DNA of 63,661 nt from Agrococcus baldri (GTDB lineage Bacteria > Actinomycetota > Actinomycetes > Actinomycetales > Microbacteriaceae), in contig BJUU01000016.1 in NCBI GenBank assembly GCA_007988785.1, forward strand, positions 1 through 63,661, in the 5' to 3' direction. Position numbers and translations under genes: made by a program. This document shows, piece by piece, positions 44,901 through 53,177 of the stretch (position 1 is the stretch's first letter; the number at the start of each line of letters is the position of its first letter). The notes beneath the pieces were generated by a model. It was not told the DNA's origin. It worked only from the letters and a program-made list of their open reading frames with translations, and did no database searches.

Positions 44901-47645
44901 GTCGTCGACCACGCGGTAGCGGAACTCGTCGGTGCCGGGCGAGTACTCGCCGGCCTGGTAGCGCAGCGTCGAGCGGCCCCACTGGGTCACGAAGCCGAGC
45001 GCGGGCGCCGAGGAGGGGCCCAGCAGCTGCACCGGGTCGCCGTTCGGGTCGGCGTGCGAGAGCGGCAGCGAAAGGTCGACGCTCGCGCCCGCGACGACGC
45101 GCGCCTCGACGGTCGGCGCGATCGGCGCGGCGTTCGTGGTCTGCGCGGCGTCGACGACCCGCAGCGTGATGCCGGCGCTGGCCGCCTGCCCGTCGGGGCC
45201 GCGCACGGCGTAGGCGGCCGTGAACGTGCCGGGCTCGTCGGCCGCGACGTAGCGCATCCGGTCGCCCTCGGCGAAGAGCAGGCCCGCCTCCGGCGCGGCC
45301 ACGAGCTCGCGCTCGAGGGCGATCGGGAGCCCGTCGGGCTGCTCGTCGTTGGCGAGCACGGGGATCTCGACCAGGCCGCCGGGCCGCACCGAGACGACGT
45401 CGTCGCGGGCGATGGGCGCCTGCACCGCGGCGCCGCCGGTCTGCGAGACGCGCAGCGCGCCGGTCGAGGTGGCGATGCCGTTGGTGACCGAGAAGGTCAC
45501 GGCGACGTCGCCGTCGAGGTCGTCGGTGAGCGAGAGCCGCAGCCGCTCACCGTCGAGCACCTCGGCGCGCACCGCCGGCGAGTCGGATTCGGCCGCGGTG
45601 AGCGCGACGACGCCGCCGGCCGGGTCGTGGGCGAGCTGCTCGACGTCGAGCTCGGTCGAGCTGATCGCCGGCACCGCGGCGCGGACGGGGTGGGTCACCG
45701 GCGCCGAGGACGCGTCGGCGCCCTCGAGCACGCGCACGACCGCGAGGCCGTTCCTGGTCGACTCGCCGTCGGTGACGACGTAGCCGAACCGCAGCAGGCC
45801 CGCCTCCGTGGGGTTGACGCGGATGGTGCCGTCGGAGAAGTCGGGCGTCACGGGCTCGCCGCCCGCCACCACGTTGTGCAGGCTGAGCTCGCCCGAGCCA
45901 CCGCGCGCGGCCAGCAGCGGCTCGAGCACGAGCTCCTGCCCCACGCGCGTGACGGCGGTGACGGGCTGCGCGCTGATCGGCACGGTGCCGGCGTGCACCG
46001 TGAGCGCGATCGGCTCGGTGGTCTCGTTCCTCCCGTCGGTGACCGTCACGCGCACCTCGCGCTGCGCCCCGGCGCGGCCGTCGCGGAACTCCAGCCGGCC
46101 GTCCGGGCGCACGCTCACGCGGTCGGGCTCCTCGGCGGTCGCGCCCAGCACGGCGAGCGGGTCTCCCTCGGGATCGACCCAGCCGTCGAGCGCGTCGAGC
46201 ACGAGCGTGCCGCCGGCCTCGAGCGTGGCCTGCTGCGGGCGCACGAGCACCGGCGGCTCATCGCCGGTGCGCACGGAGACGAGCGCGGTGGCGCTGTCGG
46301 TCGCCGCGCCGTCCGAGATGTCGTAGGCGACGCGCACCGCCCCGGACTCCGGCGCCTCGAGCCGGATGCCGCGGCCGTCGGGGGTGATGGAGACGGATGC
46401 GTCGTCGCGGTCGGCCTGCGCCTCGGTGATGACGATGGGGTCGCCGTTGGCGTCGGTGTCGTTGAGCAGCACCGGCAGCACGGTGACCGCGCCGGGGCGC
46501 GCGCCGAGCTCGTCGTCGATCGCGACGGGCGGCTCGGGATCGGCCTCGACGGTCTGCTCGACCGTCTCGCCCTCCGCGGGATCCTCGGGCGCCGGCTCGT
46601 CGTCGTCGATCTGCCAGCCGGTGATGCGGCTGCCGTCGTGGTCGATCGCCCAGGCGTCGCCGGTTCCGGGGTCGACGGCGGCGGTGGCGCTGCCGCGCTG
46701 CAGGATGCGCAGCTGCGCGTCGTCCGCGACGCCGTCGAGGCTCAGCACGGCGGGCTCGGCGCCCTCGCACGAGCGCCAGGCGGTGCCGTCGTCCCACGCG
46801 GCGAAGATGCAGCCCTCGCGCACCACGGGCTCCGCCGCCGCGCCGGCGGTGCCGGAGGCGAGCACGGACGAGCTCGGCACGCCCAGCTGCTGCCGCACGA
46901 GCGACTCGTCGGTCGCATAGACGAGCGTCGAGGAGGCCGCTCCGGGCTGCTGCAGGCGCACGCCGCTCGCGTCGAGCGCCGTCTGCCAGGTGCGGGTGGA
47001 GAGCACGCCGGAGCCGGAGTCGTACAGCACCCAGTCGTCGCCGAGCACCGTCAGCTGCAGGTCGGGCGCCGAGGGCGAGACCGGCGCCCGGTCGCTCGCG
47101 ACGATCTCGCCGGCCTGGTCGACGCGCAGCACGCGGCCGAGCCCGGGCGAGGCCGCCAGCAGGCCGTCCTCGGCGAGCACCGCGACGCCGCCGCGGCCGA
47201 GCGCGACGACCGGCTCGCCGAGCGGCGCGCCCTCGGCGAGGGCGCCGGTGGTGGTGCGCCAGACGTCGCCGGTCGACGGCGAGGTGATGACGATGCGGTC
47301 GCCGCGCACGCCGACCACGGCGCCGGAGACGATCGGCACGGCCGAGCCCGGCTGGGTCGCCCCTTCGCGCACGACGCGCACGGTGGAGGCGTCGCGGTCG
47401 ACGATCACCGTGCCGGTGGCGGCCTGGTGCGTCTCGTCGGCGGAGCCGACGTTCACGACCCGCTCGACGGTGCTGTTGGCGGTGTTCGCGAGCCCGATGA
47501 CGCCCGCCTCCGAGTTCGCGATCCAGACGCTCGAGCCGTCGAGCTGCGGCTCGACCGCGGCGTACCCGGGGCTCAGCACCGCCCCGGCGACGACGCCGGC
47601 CGCCAGCAGCGAGCCCAGCGCGACGCCGGCGACGCGGCGCTTCAC
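41919..47645 (-). CDS. Giant exported protein: beta-propeller-like, cadherin/Ig-like repeats, fibronectin type III
   Basis: A 1908-residue protein with an N-terminal signal or anchor helix (VAGVALGSLLAAGVVAGAVL). Residues about 35-385 are beta-rich and resemble a propeller (VWIANSEAGVIGLANT). Residues about 390-1430 hold tandem Ig/cadherin-like domains with calcium-type loops (NDTDANGDPI near 394, SHADPNGDPV near 862, NDNDPAGLPL near 956). About three Fn3 domains follow (1430-1700), then a Cys-containing C-terminal domain. No C-terminal sortase motif or helix is visible. The start is GTG at 47645, overlapping the kinase stop. It lies inside the phospho-signalling/MoxR/EccC-like cluster and may be its envelope effector. 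Confidence 0.88.
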   Translation of the reverse strand: MKRRVAGVALGSLLAAGVVAGAVLSPGYAAVEPQLDGSSVWIANSEAGVIGLANTANSTVERVVNVGSADETHQAATGTVIVDRDASTVRVVREGATQPGSAVPIVSGAVVGVRGDRIVITSPSTGDVWRTTTGALAEGAPLGEPVVALGRGGVAVLAEDGLLAASPGLGRVLRVDQAGEIVASDRAPVSPSAPDLQLTVLGDDWVLYDSGSGVLSTRTWQTALDASGVRLQQPGAASSTLVYATDESLVRQQLGVPSSSVLASGTAGAAAEPVVREGCIFAAWDDGTAWRSCEGAEPAVLSLDGVADDAQLRILQRGSATAAVDPGTGDAWAIDHDGSRITGWQIDDDEPAPEDPAEGETVEQTVEADPEPPVAIDDELGARPGAVTVLPVLLNDTDANGDPIVITEAQADRDDASVSITPDGRGIRLEAPESGAVRVAYDISDGAATDSATALVSVRTGDEPPVLVRPQQATLEAGGTLVLDALDGWVDPEGDPLAVLGATAEEPDRVSVRPDGRLEFRDGRAGAQREVRVTVTDGRNETTEPIALTVHAGTVPISAQPVTAVTRVGQELVLEPLLAARGGSGELSLHNVVAGGEPVTPDFSDGTIRVNPTEAGLLRFGYVVTDGESTRNGLAVVRVLEGADASSAPVTHPVRAAVPAISSTELDVEQLAHDPAGGVVALTAAESDSPAVRAEVLDGERLRLSLTDDLDGDVAVTFSVTNGIATSTGALRVSQTGGAAVQAPIARDDVVSVRPGGLVEIPVLANDEQPDGLPIALERELVAAPEAGLLFAEGDRMRYVAADEPGTFTAAYAVRGPDGQAASAGITLRVVDAAQTTNAAPIAPTVEARVVAGASVDLSLPLSHADPNGDPVQLLGPSSAPALGFVTQWGRSTLRYQAGEYSPGTDEFRYRVVDDLGAVAEGIVRVAVVEPGPALPPVLGVDEAQMRPDSTLVVPVLDNDNDPAGLPLEIVGVESVTRGAAAQLRDGAVMVSAGADVGAVGVLVTVENSAGSSATSWLRVDVDPEAPPPAPDVEDVQVAIQSIADAEAVVIDPLAHVSVRDGRADVLEASLPLETPGVELREDGAIEIAVAERTRFVPFAVTRTDDPTALGTAVIAVPGTRDALPQLRAEVAPLRVQAGETLEIAIDDVVATVDGEGVFITDASAVEASPDEGSNPVIDNKTLRFVPPAGYYGPASIRFEVTDGDSPTDPEGRRGTIVLPIEVVAGEDTPLSVLGSYVQLEPGGEREIDLARITRAPDPARLEAAVWAIADGVPPGFRASVSGSILTVSALPGTEAGTAEELEIGVRDGDVTGERGVVRLSVITSTEPLVAPVPDAVTVQRGTSAEVRPLANDEASNPFPTVPLRIGAISDEGAAERGIRASVDGGRVTVDVDEGAEIGTTIVRALVLDATDSPDRAVWSPITVTVQDVPDAPAPPVQAFDEHVDGVVTMSIEPPAANGSPITGYRIEGNGVTYDCGVEPRCRIEGLPAGVELRLRAIATNALGDSDPSAASEPVHADRRPATVRGVTAMPTSEPGSVRIAWQGAQQPQGGTPIEGYLVRITGNGADRIIRAGATERATVVGDLTPGLAYGVAVAATNAAGVPEEGWRWPSAPVPFTAVGEPATTPVLITDRTPGTVTASWSRVDAGGASRVAYTARIVPVADVASLRCESSATGTPAGTAGTSASLSVAEGSRVVVAVTADNGWHCSVSTSEPVFGKPEPVDPDEVTVAGGTAQVRDDALDLRLTEVPALPSGQWFEARVRQSPQAVDPVWVRVAASSWLTPTTTSFAYGRQASVDLRACAPSGAGAGKVCSDATTVGSGVPLSLRAAVSACAPLAPLSATPPANAAAAIEGEVVASYLDNGTWSSERPASEPVPAGATRVRAWGVVTYLESGPHRDPEPTVAGCGL

Positions 47646-49000
47646 GGCAGCGGCTCCGCGCAGGCCCGCGTGGGTTCGCCGGTGCCGCCGTCGCGGTTGA
47701 CGGCGACGTCGATGCAGAGCTGCTCGCCCGGCTCGCCCGTCATCGAGAACTCGCGGCCGCCCTGGATGAGCGCGTCGCCCGTGGAGGTGCGCACGTGGTA
47801 CGTGTCGGGCTCGACGAGGCCCGGGTCCGTCCACGTGAACTCGACCCGCCCGGATTCCGGCACCGCCTCGATCTCGGTCACCACCGGGATCTGCTGCGAG
47901 ATGCTCGAGAGCGCCATGGCGGCGACGGCGACGATGCCGAGCACCACGATGCTCGCGATGCCGATGCCGATGCCGATCGCGAAGCGCTTCGGCTTCTGCG
48001 GCTGGCGCCTGCCGGTCGACTGCGAGATGTCGACCCGGCTGCCCGTGATGCCCGCGCCCCTGCGCGAGCGGCGCTGGCGCAGCCGCAGCGCATCCGAGTC
48101 CTCCTCGACCTCTGGCTCGGCGGCGGGCTCTGCGGCCCAGGCGTCGACCTCGACCTCGACGGCGGTCTCGTCGAAGCCGAGCTCGCGCTGCACGGCCTGC
48201 AGCTCGAGCAGCATCGCCTCGACGGTCTCGAAGCGGTCGCCGGGCTTCGCCGCGAGGGCGCGGTCGAGCACCGTGCGCAGCGGTGCCGGGATGGCGCGCG
48301 AGGGCAGCAGCTCGTGGCTCGTGATGCGCGCGCTCAGCGCGTCGTGGTCGTTGGCCCTGCCGGGCTGCTCTGCCGGGCTGCGGCCGGCGATGAGCGAGAA
48401 GAGCGTCGCACCGAGCGACCACACCTCGGTGGCGACCGTGCCGCCGGTGTCGCCGCGCAGCACCTCGGGGGCAGCCCACGGCACCGAGACGCCTGCCGCC
48501 TCGGTGGTGTCGTGCTGCAGGCCGGCGATGCCGAAGTCGCTCAGCACCGGGTGGCCGAAGGAGGTGGTGAGGATGTTGGCGGGCTTGATGTCGCGATGCA
48601 GCACGCCGGCGCGGTGCGCGGTCTCGACGGCGGCGCCGATGCGGATCGCGACGCGCAGCGCCGCCTCGACCGGCAGCGGCTCGGTGCGGAAGCGCTCGCC
48701 GAGCTCGGGGTTGGCGAGCTCCATCACGAGGTAGGGGCGGCCGTCGCTCGCGACGCTCGCGCCGTAGACGGTGAGGATGCTCGGGTGCGAGGAGAGGCGG
48801 CCCATCAGGTTGACCTCGGTGCGGAACGAGCGGCGCACGTCCTCGTCGACGAGCTCTGCCAGCAGCACCTTGACGGCGACCGGGCGGCGCGGCAGCGCCT
48901 GCTCGTAGAGGAAGACGTCGGCGTACCCGCCCGTGCCGAGCACGTGGAGGTGCGAGTAGCCGGGCAGGACCGGCGGCGCTGAGGGGAGCCGCCTGGCCAT
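47642..49000 (-). CDS. Transmembrane serine/threonine protein kinase (PknB-like family)
   Basis: A 452-residue Hanks-type kinase. The Gly-rich loop LGTGGYADVF, Lys44 (VAVKVL), the catalytic loop HRDIKPANIL (Asp137), DFGIAG (155-160) and an APE motif are all present. A juxtamembrane stretch leads to one helix (about 342-364) and an 86-residue extracytoplasmic domain that looks Fn3-like (GRVEFTWTDPG). No PASTA repeats are present. It is coupled by TGATG to the PP2C gene and by GTGA to the giant exported protein, a likely partner or substrate pathway. Confidence 0.93.
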   Translation of the reverse strand: MARRLPSAPPVLPGYSHLHVLGTGGYADVFLYEQALPRRPVAVKVLLAELVDEDVRRSFRTEVNLMGRLSSHPSILTVYGASVASDGRPYLVMELANPELGERFRTEPLPVEAALRVAIRIGAAVETAHRAGVLHRDIKPANILTTSFGHPVLSDFGIAGLQHDTTEAAGVSVPWAAPEVLRGDTGGTVATEVWSLGATLFSLIAGRSPAEQPGRANDHDALSARITSHELLPSRAIPAPLRTVLDRALAAKPGDRFETVEAMLLELQAVQRELGFDETAVEVEVDAWAAEPAAEPEVEEDSDALRLRQRRSRRGAGITGSRVDISQSTGRRQPQKPKRFAIGIGIGIASIVVLGIVAVAAMALSSISQQIPVVTEIEAVPESGRVEFTWTDPGLVEPDTYHVRTSTGDALIQGGREFSMTGEPGEQLCIDVAVNRDGGTGEPTRACAEPLP

Positions 49001-49890
49001 CAGGCTCGCCTGGTCTCCTCGTCGCGCAGCGTCGTCCGGGGCACGGTGCGGTCGACGTCGTCGACCGTCGGTGCCTTCGTGACGTCGACGACGATGACGG
49101 TGACGTTGTCGCGACCGCCGTTGTCGAGCGCAGCGGCGACGAGGGCGCTGGCTGCGGCCGCGGGCTCCTCGTGCTCCGACAGGAGGCGCTCGATCTCGAT
49201 GTCGTGCACCTCCTTCGTGAGGCCGTCGGAGCACACCAGCAGCCGCAGCTGGGGCATGATCGGCAGCAGGAAGTAGTCGGGCACCGGGTCGATGCCGGCG
49301 CCCACCCCGCGGGTGACCACGTTGGCCTCCGGGTGGGTCTCGGCCTCCTCCTCGGTGAGCAGGCCGGCGTCGATGAGCTCCTGCACGACCGAGTGGTCGA
49401 TGGTGATGCGCGTGAGGCGCTCGCCGAGCATCGCGTAGGTGCGCGAGTCGCCCACGTTGAAGACCGCGAAGTGCGGTGCGTCGTCGTGCATGGCGAAGGC
49501 GCAGCCCGTGACGGTGGTGCCCGCGGCGCCCTCGCCGTCGCCCAGCCGCTCGATCACGTCGGTCGCCCGGCGCAGCGCGTCGACGACGTCGATGGGCTCG
49601 ACCGTCTCGAGCTCTGCGAGCCCGCCGAGCTCCTCGGCGACGGCCTTGCTGGCGAGGTCGCCGTGCGAGTGCCCGCCCATGCCGTCGGCCACCGCGAAGA
49701 CGGGCGGCTGCGTCACGAGGGAGTCCTCGTTGTGCTGGCGGCGGAAGCCGGTGTCGGTGAGACCGGCCCAGCGCACTGCGAACCGACGCCCGTCCGGGCC
49801 CTGTGTCGCGTGCTCGCCGGTCGCCGCTCCGATGTGGGTCACATCCTCCAGTCTCCCATGTCGCGGCCCGAGCTGCTGCACCACGCCCAT
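49000..49890 (-). CDS. PP2C-type serine/threonine phosphatase
   Basis: A 296-residue metal-dependent phosphatase, the expected antagonist of the adjacent kinase. Motifs are FRRQHNEDS, VFAVADGMGGHSHG, FNVGDSRTYAM, LVCSDGLTKEV and GGRDNVTVIVVDV, covering all four metal-binding aspartates. It has an unusual N-terminal extension of about 40 residues before the domain. The ATG at 49890 overlaps the DUF4192 stop (TGATG); a later in-frame GTG is possible. It appears soluble and cytoplasmic. Confidence 0.92.
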   Translation of the reverse strand: MGVVQQLGPRHGRLEDVTHIGAATGEHATQGPDGRRFAVRWAGLTDTGFRRQHNEDSLVTQPPVFAVADGMGGHSHGDLASKAVAEELGGLAELETVEPIDVVDALRRATDVIERLGDGEGAAGTTVTGCAFAMHDDAPHFAVFNVGDSRTYAMLGERLTRITIDHSVVQELIDAGLLTEEEAETHPEANVVTRGVGAGIDPVPDYFLLPIMPQLRLLVCSDGLTKEVHDIEIERLLSEHEEPAAAASALVAAALDNGGRDNVTVIVVDVTKAPTVDDVDRTVPRTTLRDEETRRA

Positions 49891-50978
49891 CACCGCGCAT
49901 CCGCACCCTCGCTCCCCTGTCGCGGACGCGCCGGATCCTGCGGGCGCAGCACCCAGTCGGGCGCCCCCTTCGCGTCGATGATGTCGCGCAGCAGCGGGGC
50001 CATCGTCAGCGCCGGGTCGATCGTCATCGCGAGCTCTGCGCAGCGGCCCGCGGTGCGCGCGCGGCCGAGGAAGAAGTGCAGGAAGCCGACGATCACCAGC
50101 AGCGGCGCGCGCAGCTCGAGCGGCGCCGCCTCGGCGATCGCCGTCCAGCGGCGCAGCCGGTCGGTGAGGCGCGCGACGTCTGGTGCGGACCCGACGCCCA
50201 TGAAGCGCTCCGCCGAGGCGATGCCGGCGGGCGAGGCTGGATCGGCGAGCTCGGCGAGCGTGGCCGCCGCGGCCTCGCTGCCGTCGAGCGCGAGCTCGAT
50301 GGCGACATCGCGCATGGCGGGGCTGTCGACCAGCGCGATCGCGAGCGCCGCCGCCTTCGCGGGGTCGACGCCGAGCGCGCCGGGGCCCTCGCCGAGCCGT
50401 GGCGCGAGCGCGACGGCGAGCTCGAGGGCGTCGACGGGGGCGGCCCGCGCGGCGTCGAGGTCGCCCCGGTGCATCGCCTCGAACCAGCCGGCCACCGCCC
50501 GGGCCGCGTCGCCGTCTGCGCCGACGGGCACGCCCGGCAGCGGCACCGGCGCCGGCACGCCGGGCGCGGGATCGTCGAGCAGGTCGAGCTCGGCGAGCGG
50601 CCCGCGCGCGACGTCGGGATGGGCGTAGTCGCCCCAGGCGTCCGGTGCGATGGCGAGCAGCTCGAGCGTGCGGATGCCGCGGCCCTCGAGGCGCTCGGCG
50701 ACGCCGACGAGCTCGTCGCGCAGCGGCAGCGGATCGGTGCCGAGCGGCGCGGCCAGGCACGCGACGAGCACGACGGCCTCCGCGCCGAGCGAGCCGGATC
50801 GGATCGCGTGGGCGACGGCGTCCTCGGCGCCACCGACCGGCAGGTCGACGACCATCGGCATGCCGGAGCGGCCGGCCGAGAACGGCAGCGCCACGAGCGA
50901 CGGCGCGGTCGTCTCGCCGACGAGCCGCGGCAGCAGCTGCAGCAGGGATTGCGGGGTGCGGATGCGTACGGTCTCCAT
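49890..50978 (-). CDS. DUF4192-domain protein
   Basis: A 362-residue cytoplasmic protein of the actinobacterial DUF4192 family (function unknown). The N-terminus RIRTPQSLLQLLPRLVGETT followed by SLVALPF and a VVDLP strand is the family signature. The C-terminal half is Ala-rich and helical, ending with FLGRARTAGRCAELAM, which looks TPR-like. The ATG at 50978 is used. It is the first gene of the eight-gene cluster and is divergent from the copper ATPase across 89 bases. Confidence 0.85.
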   Translation of the reverse strand: METVRIRTPQSLLQLLPRLVGETTAPSLVALPFSAGRSGMPMVVDLPVGGAEDAVAHAIRSGSLGAEAVVLVACLAAPLGTDPLPLRDELVGVAERLEGRGIRTLELLAIAPDAWGDYAHPDVARGPLAELDLLDDPAPGVPAPVPLPGVPVGADGDAARAVAGWFEAMHRGDLDAARAAPVDALELAVALAPRLGEGPGALGVDPAKAAALAIALVDSPAMRDVAIELALDGSEAAAATLAELADPASPAGIASAERFMGVGSAPDVARLTDRLRRWTAIAEAAPLELRAPLLVIVGFLHFFLGRARTAGRCAELAMTIDPALTMAPLLRDIIDAKGAPDWVLRPQDPARPRQGSEGADAR

Positions 50979-51038
50979 GGGCGGAGGGTGCGGCATCGCG
51001 GGCGGTCGCCGCCGCGCGCTCGGAGGCGGGTGTGGATA

Positions 51039-51061
51039 TATACCCCTAGGGGGTATAGGTT
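51039..51061 (+). promoter_or_regulatory. CsoR-type copper operator overlapping the -10 of the copper ATPase
   Basis: The near-perfect palindrome TATACCCCTAGGGGGTATA (51039-51057) matches the known pattern of CsoR operators (TACCC...GGGTA). Its right end overlaps a -10 hexamer TAGGTT (51056-51061), six bases before the ATG at 51068. A bound repressor would block this leaderless promoter, with release on copper binding. No csoR gene is present in the window. Confidence 0.75.
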
Positions 51062-51067
51062 GTCGCC

Positions 51068-53158
51068 ATGAGCGGGACCCACGAGCACGGCGAGCGCACC
51101 GGCACGGCGGACGCGGCCCAGGAGCACGCGCACGACCGGCAGCGCGCGGACCACCAGGAGCACGCCGGCCACGCCGGTCACGGCGACCACGGCGACCACG
51201 GCGACCACGTGGCGATCTTCCGGCGCCTGTTCTGGTGGATGCTCGCGCTCGCCGTGCCGACGGTGCTGCTGAGCGGCATGTTCGCCTCGATTGTCGGCTA
51301 CGCGCTGCCCGCCTGGCCGTGGCTGCCGTGGGTCGCGCCGGTGCTCGGCACGGTCATGTTCGTCGTCGGCGGCCGCCCCTTCCTCAGCGGCGCCGTCGAC
51401 GAGCTGCGGGCGCGCAGGCCCGGCATGATGCTGCTGATCGGGCTCGCGATCAGCGTCGCCTTCGTCGCATCCTGGGCCGCGTCGCTCGGCATCGCCGATC
51501 ATCGGCTCGAGTTCTGGTGGGAGCTCGCGCTGCTGATCGTGATCATGCTGCTCGGCCACTGGATCGAGATGCGCTCGCTCGCGCAGACCTCCTCGGCGCT
51601 CGACTCGCTCGCCGCGCTGCTGCCCGACGAGGCCGAGCGCGTCACCGAGGGCGGCACCGAGCGCGTCTCCCCCGACCGGCTGCGGCTCGACGACCTCGTG
51701 GTCGTGCGCCCCGGCGGCCGGGTGCCGGCCGATGGCGTCGTGGTCGAGGGCGCCGCGAGCTTCGACGAGGCGATGATCACGGGCGAGTCGCGGCCGGTCG
51801 CGCGCGCCGAGGGCGACCGCGTGGTCGCGGGCACCGTCGCGACCGACTCGGGCGTGCGCATCCGCATCGACGCCGTCGGCGACGACACGGCGCTCGCCGG
51901 CATCCGCCGGCTGGTCTCCGACGCGCAGGCCTCGAGCTCGCGCGCGCAGCGGCTCGCCGACCGGGCGGCGGGCTGGCTGTTCTGGTTCGCCCTCGCCGCG
52001 GGCGTCGCGACGGCGATCGTCTGGTCGCTCGTCGGCCTGCCCGAGGATGCCGTGGTGCACGCCGTGACCGTGCTCGTGATCGCCTGCCCGCACGCGCTGG
52101 GCCTCGCCATCCCGCTCGTCGTCTCGATCGCCACCGAGCGCGCGGCCCGCGGCGGCGTGCTCGTCGCCGACCGGCTCGCGCTCGAGACCATGCGCCGGGT
52201 CGACGTCGTGCTGTTCGACAAGACCGGCACCCTCACCGCGGGCGAGCCGGTCGTGCTCGAGACCCGCGGCGTCGACGGCGACGCCGAGCGCCTGCTCGCG
52301 CTCGCCGCTGCCGCCGAGACGCCCAGCGAGCACCCGCTCGCGAGCGCCATCGTGCGCGCGGCCGAGGATGCCGGCGTGACCGTGCCCGGCGCATCCGACT
52401 TCAGCTCCTCCCCCGCCGTCGGCGTCACCGCCTCTGTCGACGGCCGGCGCGTGCGCGTCGGCGGCCCGCACATGCTCGCCGAGGAGGGCGCCGCCGAGCT
52501 CGCCGAGGTCGAGCCGTGGCGCGCAGAGGGCGCGATCATCCTGCACGTGGTCGTCGACGGCGAGGTCGCCGGGGCGCTGCGCCTGGCCGACGCGATCCGC
52601 CCGGAGTCGAGGCAGGCGGTGGATGCGCTGCACGCGCTCGGCGTCGAGGTCGCGATGGTCACGGGCGACGCCGAGGCGGTCGCGCGCTCGGTCGCGAGCG
52701 AACTCGGCATCGACCGGGTCGCCGCCGGCGTGCGGCCCGAGCACAAGGAGCGGGAGGTCGCCCGCCTGCAGGACGAGGGCCGCACCGTGGCGTTCGTCGG
52801 CGACGGCGTGAACGACGCGCCGGCGCTCGCGCGCGCCGACGTGGGCCTCGCGATCGGCGCGGGCACCGATGTGGCGATCGCGTCTGCCGACGTGATCCTC
52901 GCGAGCTCGGACCCGCGCAGCGTCATCTCGGTCGTGCAGCTCTCTCGCGCGAGCGCCAGGAAGATGGTGCAGAACCTCTGGTGGGCGGCCGGCTACAACC
53001 TGCTGTCGGTGCCCCTCGCGGCGGGCGTGCTGGCGCCGGTGGGGTTCGTGCTGCCGATGTCGGTGGGCGCGATCCTCATGTCGCTGTCGACCATCGTGGT
53101 GGCGCTCAACGCGCAGCTGCTGCGCCGGCTCGACCTCGACCCGGCGCGGTGGAGCTGA
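51068..53158 (+). CDS. copB: Copper-translocating P1B-type ATPase (CPH motif, CopB-like)
   Basis: A 696-residue heavy-metal efflux ATPase. The N-terminus (1-47) is His-rich, with a GDHGDHGDH repeat, instead of CxxC metal-binding domains. About eight helices carry the transport motif C340-P-H342 (IACPHALGLAIP), typical of CopB-type (P1B-3) pumps. Asp384 in DKTGTLT is phosphorylated. MITGES, SEHPLA (the P1B HP motif) and GDGVNDAPAL are intact. Regulation by copper through a CsoR-like operator is suggested by the upstream palindrome. Cu+ or Cu2+ is expected, but silver is possible. Confidence 0.93.
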   Translation: MSGTHEHGERTGTADAAQEHAHDRQRADHQEHAGHAGHGDHGDHGDHVAIFRRLFWWMLALAVPTVLLSGMFASIVGYALPAWPWLPWVAPVLGTVMFVVGGRPFLSGAVDELRARRPGMMLLIGLAISVAFVASWAASLGIADHRLEFWWELALLIVIMLLGHWIEMRSLAQTSSALDSLAALLPDEAERVTEGGTERVSPDRLRLDDLVVVRPGGRVPADGVVVEGAASFDEAMITGESRPVARAEGDRVVAGTVATDSGVRIRIDAVGDDTALAGIRRLVSDAQASSSRAQRLADRAAGWLFWFALAAGVATAIVWSLVGLPEDAVVHAVTVLVIACPHALGLAIPLVVSIATERAARGGVLVADRLALETMRRVDVVLFDKTGTLTAGEPVVLETRGVDGDAERLLALAAAAETPSEHPLASAIVRAAEDAGVTVPGASDFSSSPAVGVTASVDGRRVRVGGPHMLAEEGAAELAEVEPWRAEGAIILHVVVDGEVAGALRLADAIRPESRQAVDALHALGVEVAMVTGDAEAVARSVASELGIDRVAAGVRPEHKEREVARLQDEGRTVAFVGDGVNDAPALARADVGLAIGAGTDVAIASADVILASSDPRSVISVVQLSRASARKMVQNLWWAAGYNLLSVPLAAGVLAPVGFVLPMSVGAILMSLSTIVVALNAQLLRRLDLDPARWS

Positions 53159-53165
53159 GGGCGGA

Positions 53166-53171
53166 TAGCGT
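53166..53171 (+). promoter_or_regulatory. Predicted -10 (TAGCGT) of the gamma-glutamyltransferase-like gene
   Basis: TAGCGT ends six bases before the ATG at 53178 and lies only seven bases after the copper ATPase stop, so the gene can be transcribed independently as a leaderless message. Confidence 0.45.
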
Positions 53172-53177
53172 GGCCGC

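Noticed and set aside
41958-48734. Very long open frame on the plus strand opposite the giant Ig/Fn3 protein (over 2200 codons)
   Set aside because: Its translation is Arg/Ala/Gly/Asp-rich low-complexity sequence with no domain, typical of antisense frames in very GC-rich DNA. The minus strand has clear domains, starts and coupled neighbours.
34839-50978. Complete type VII (ESX) secretion system
   Set aside because: Only an EccC-like ATPase is present. I found no WXG100, EccB, EccD, EccE or mycosin gene in the cluster, so a full ESX system is not supported here.
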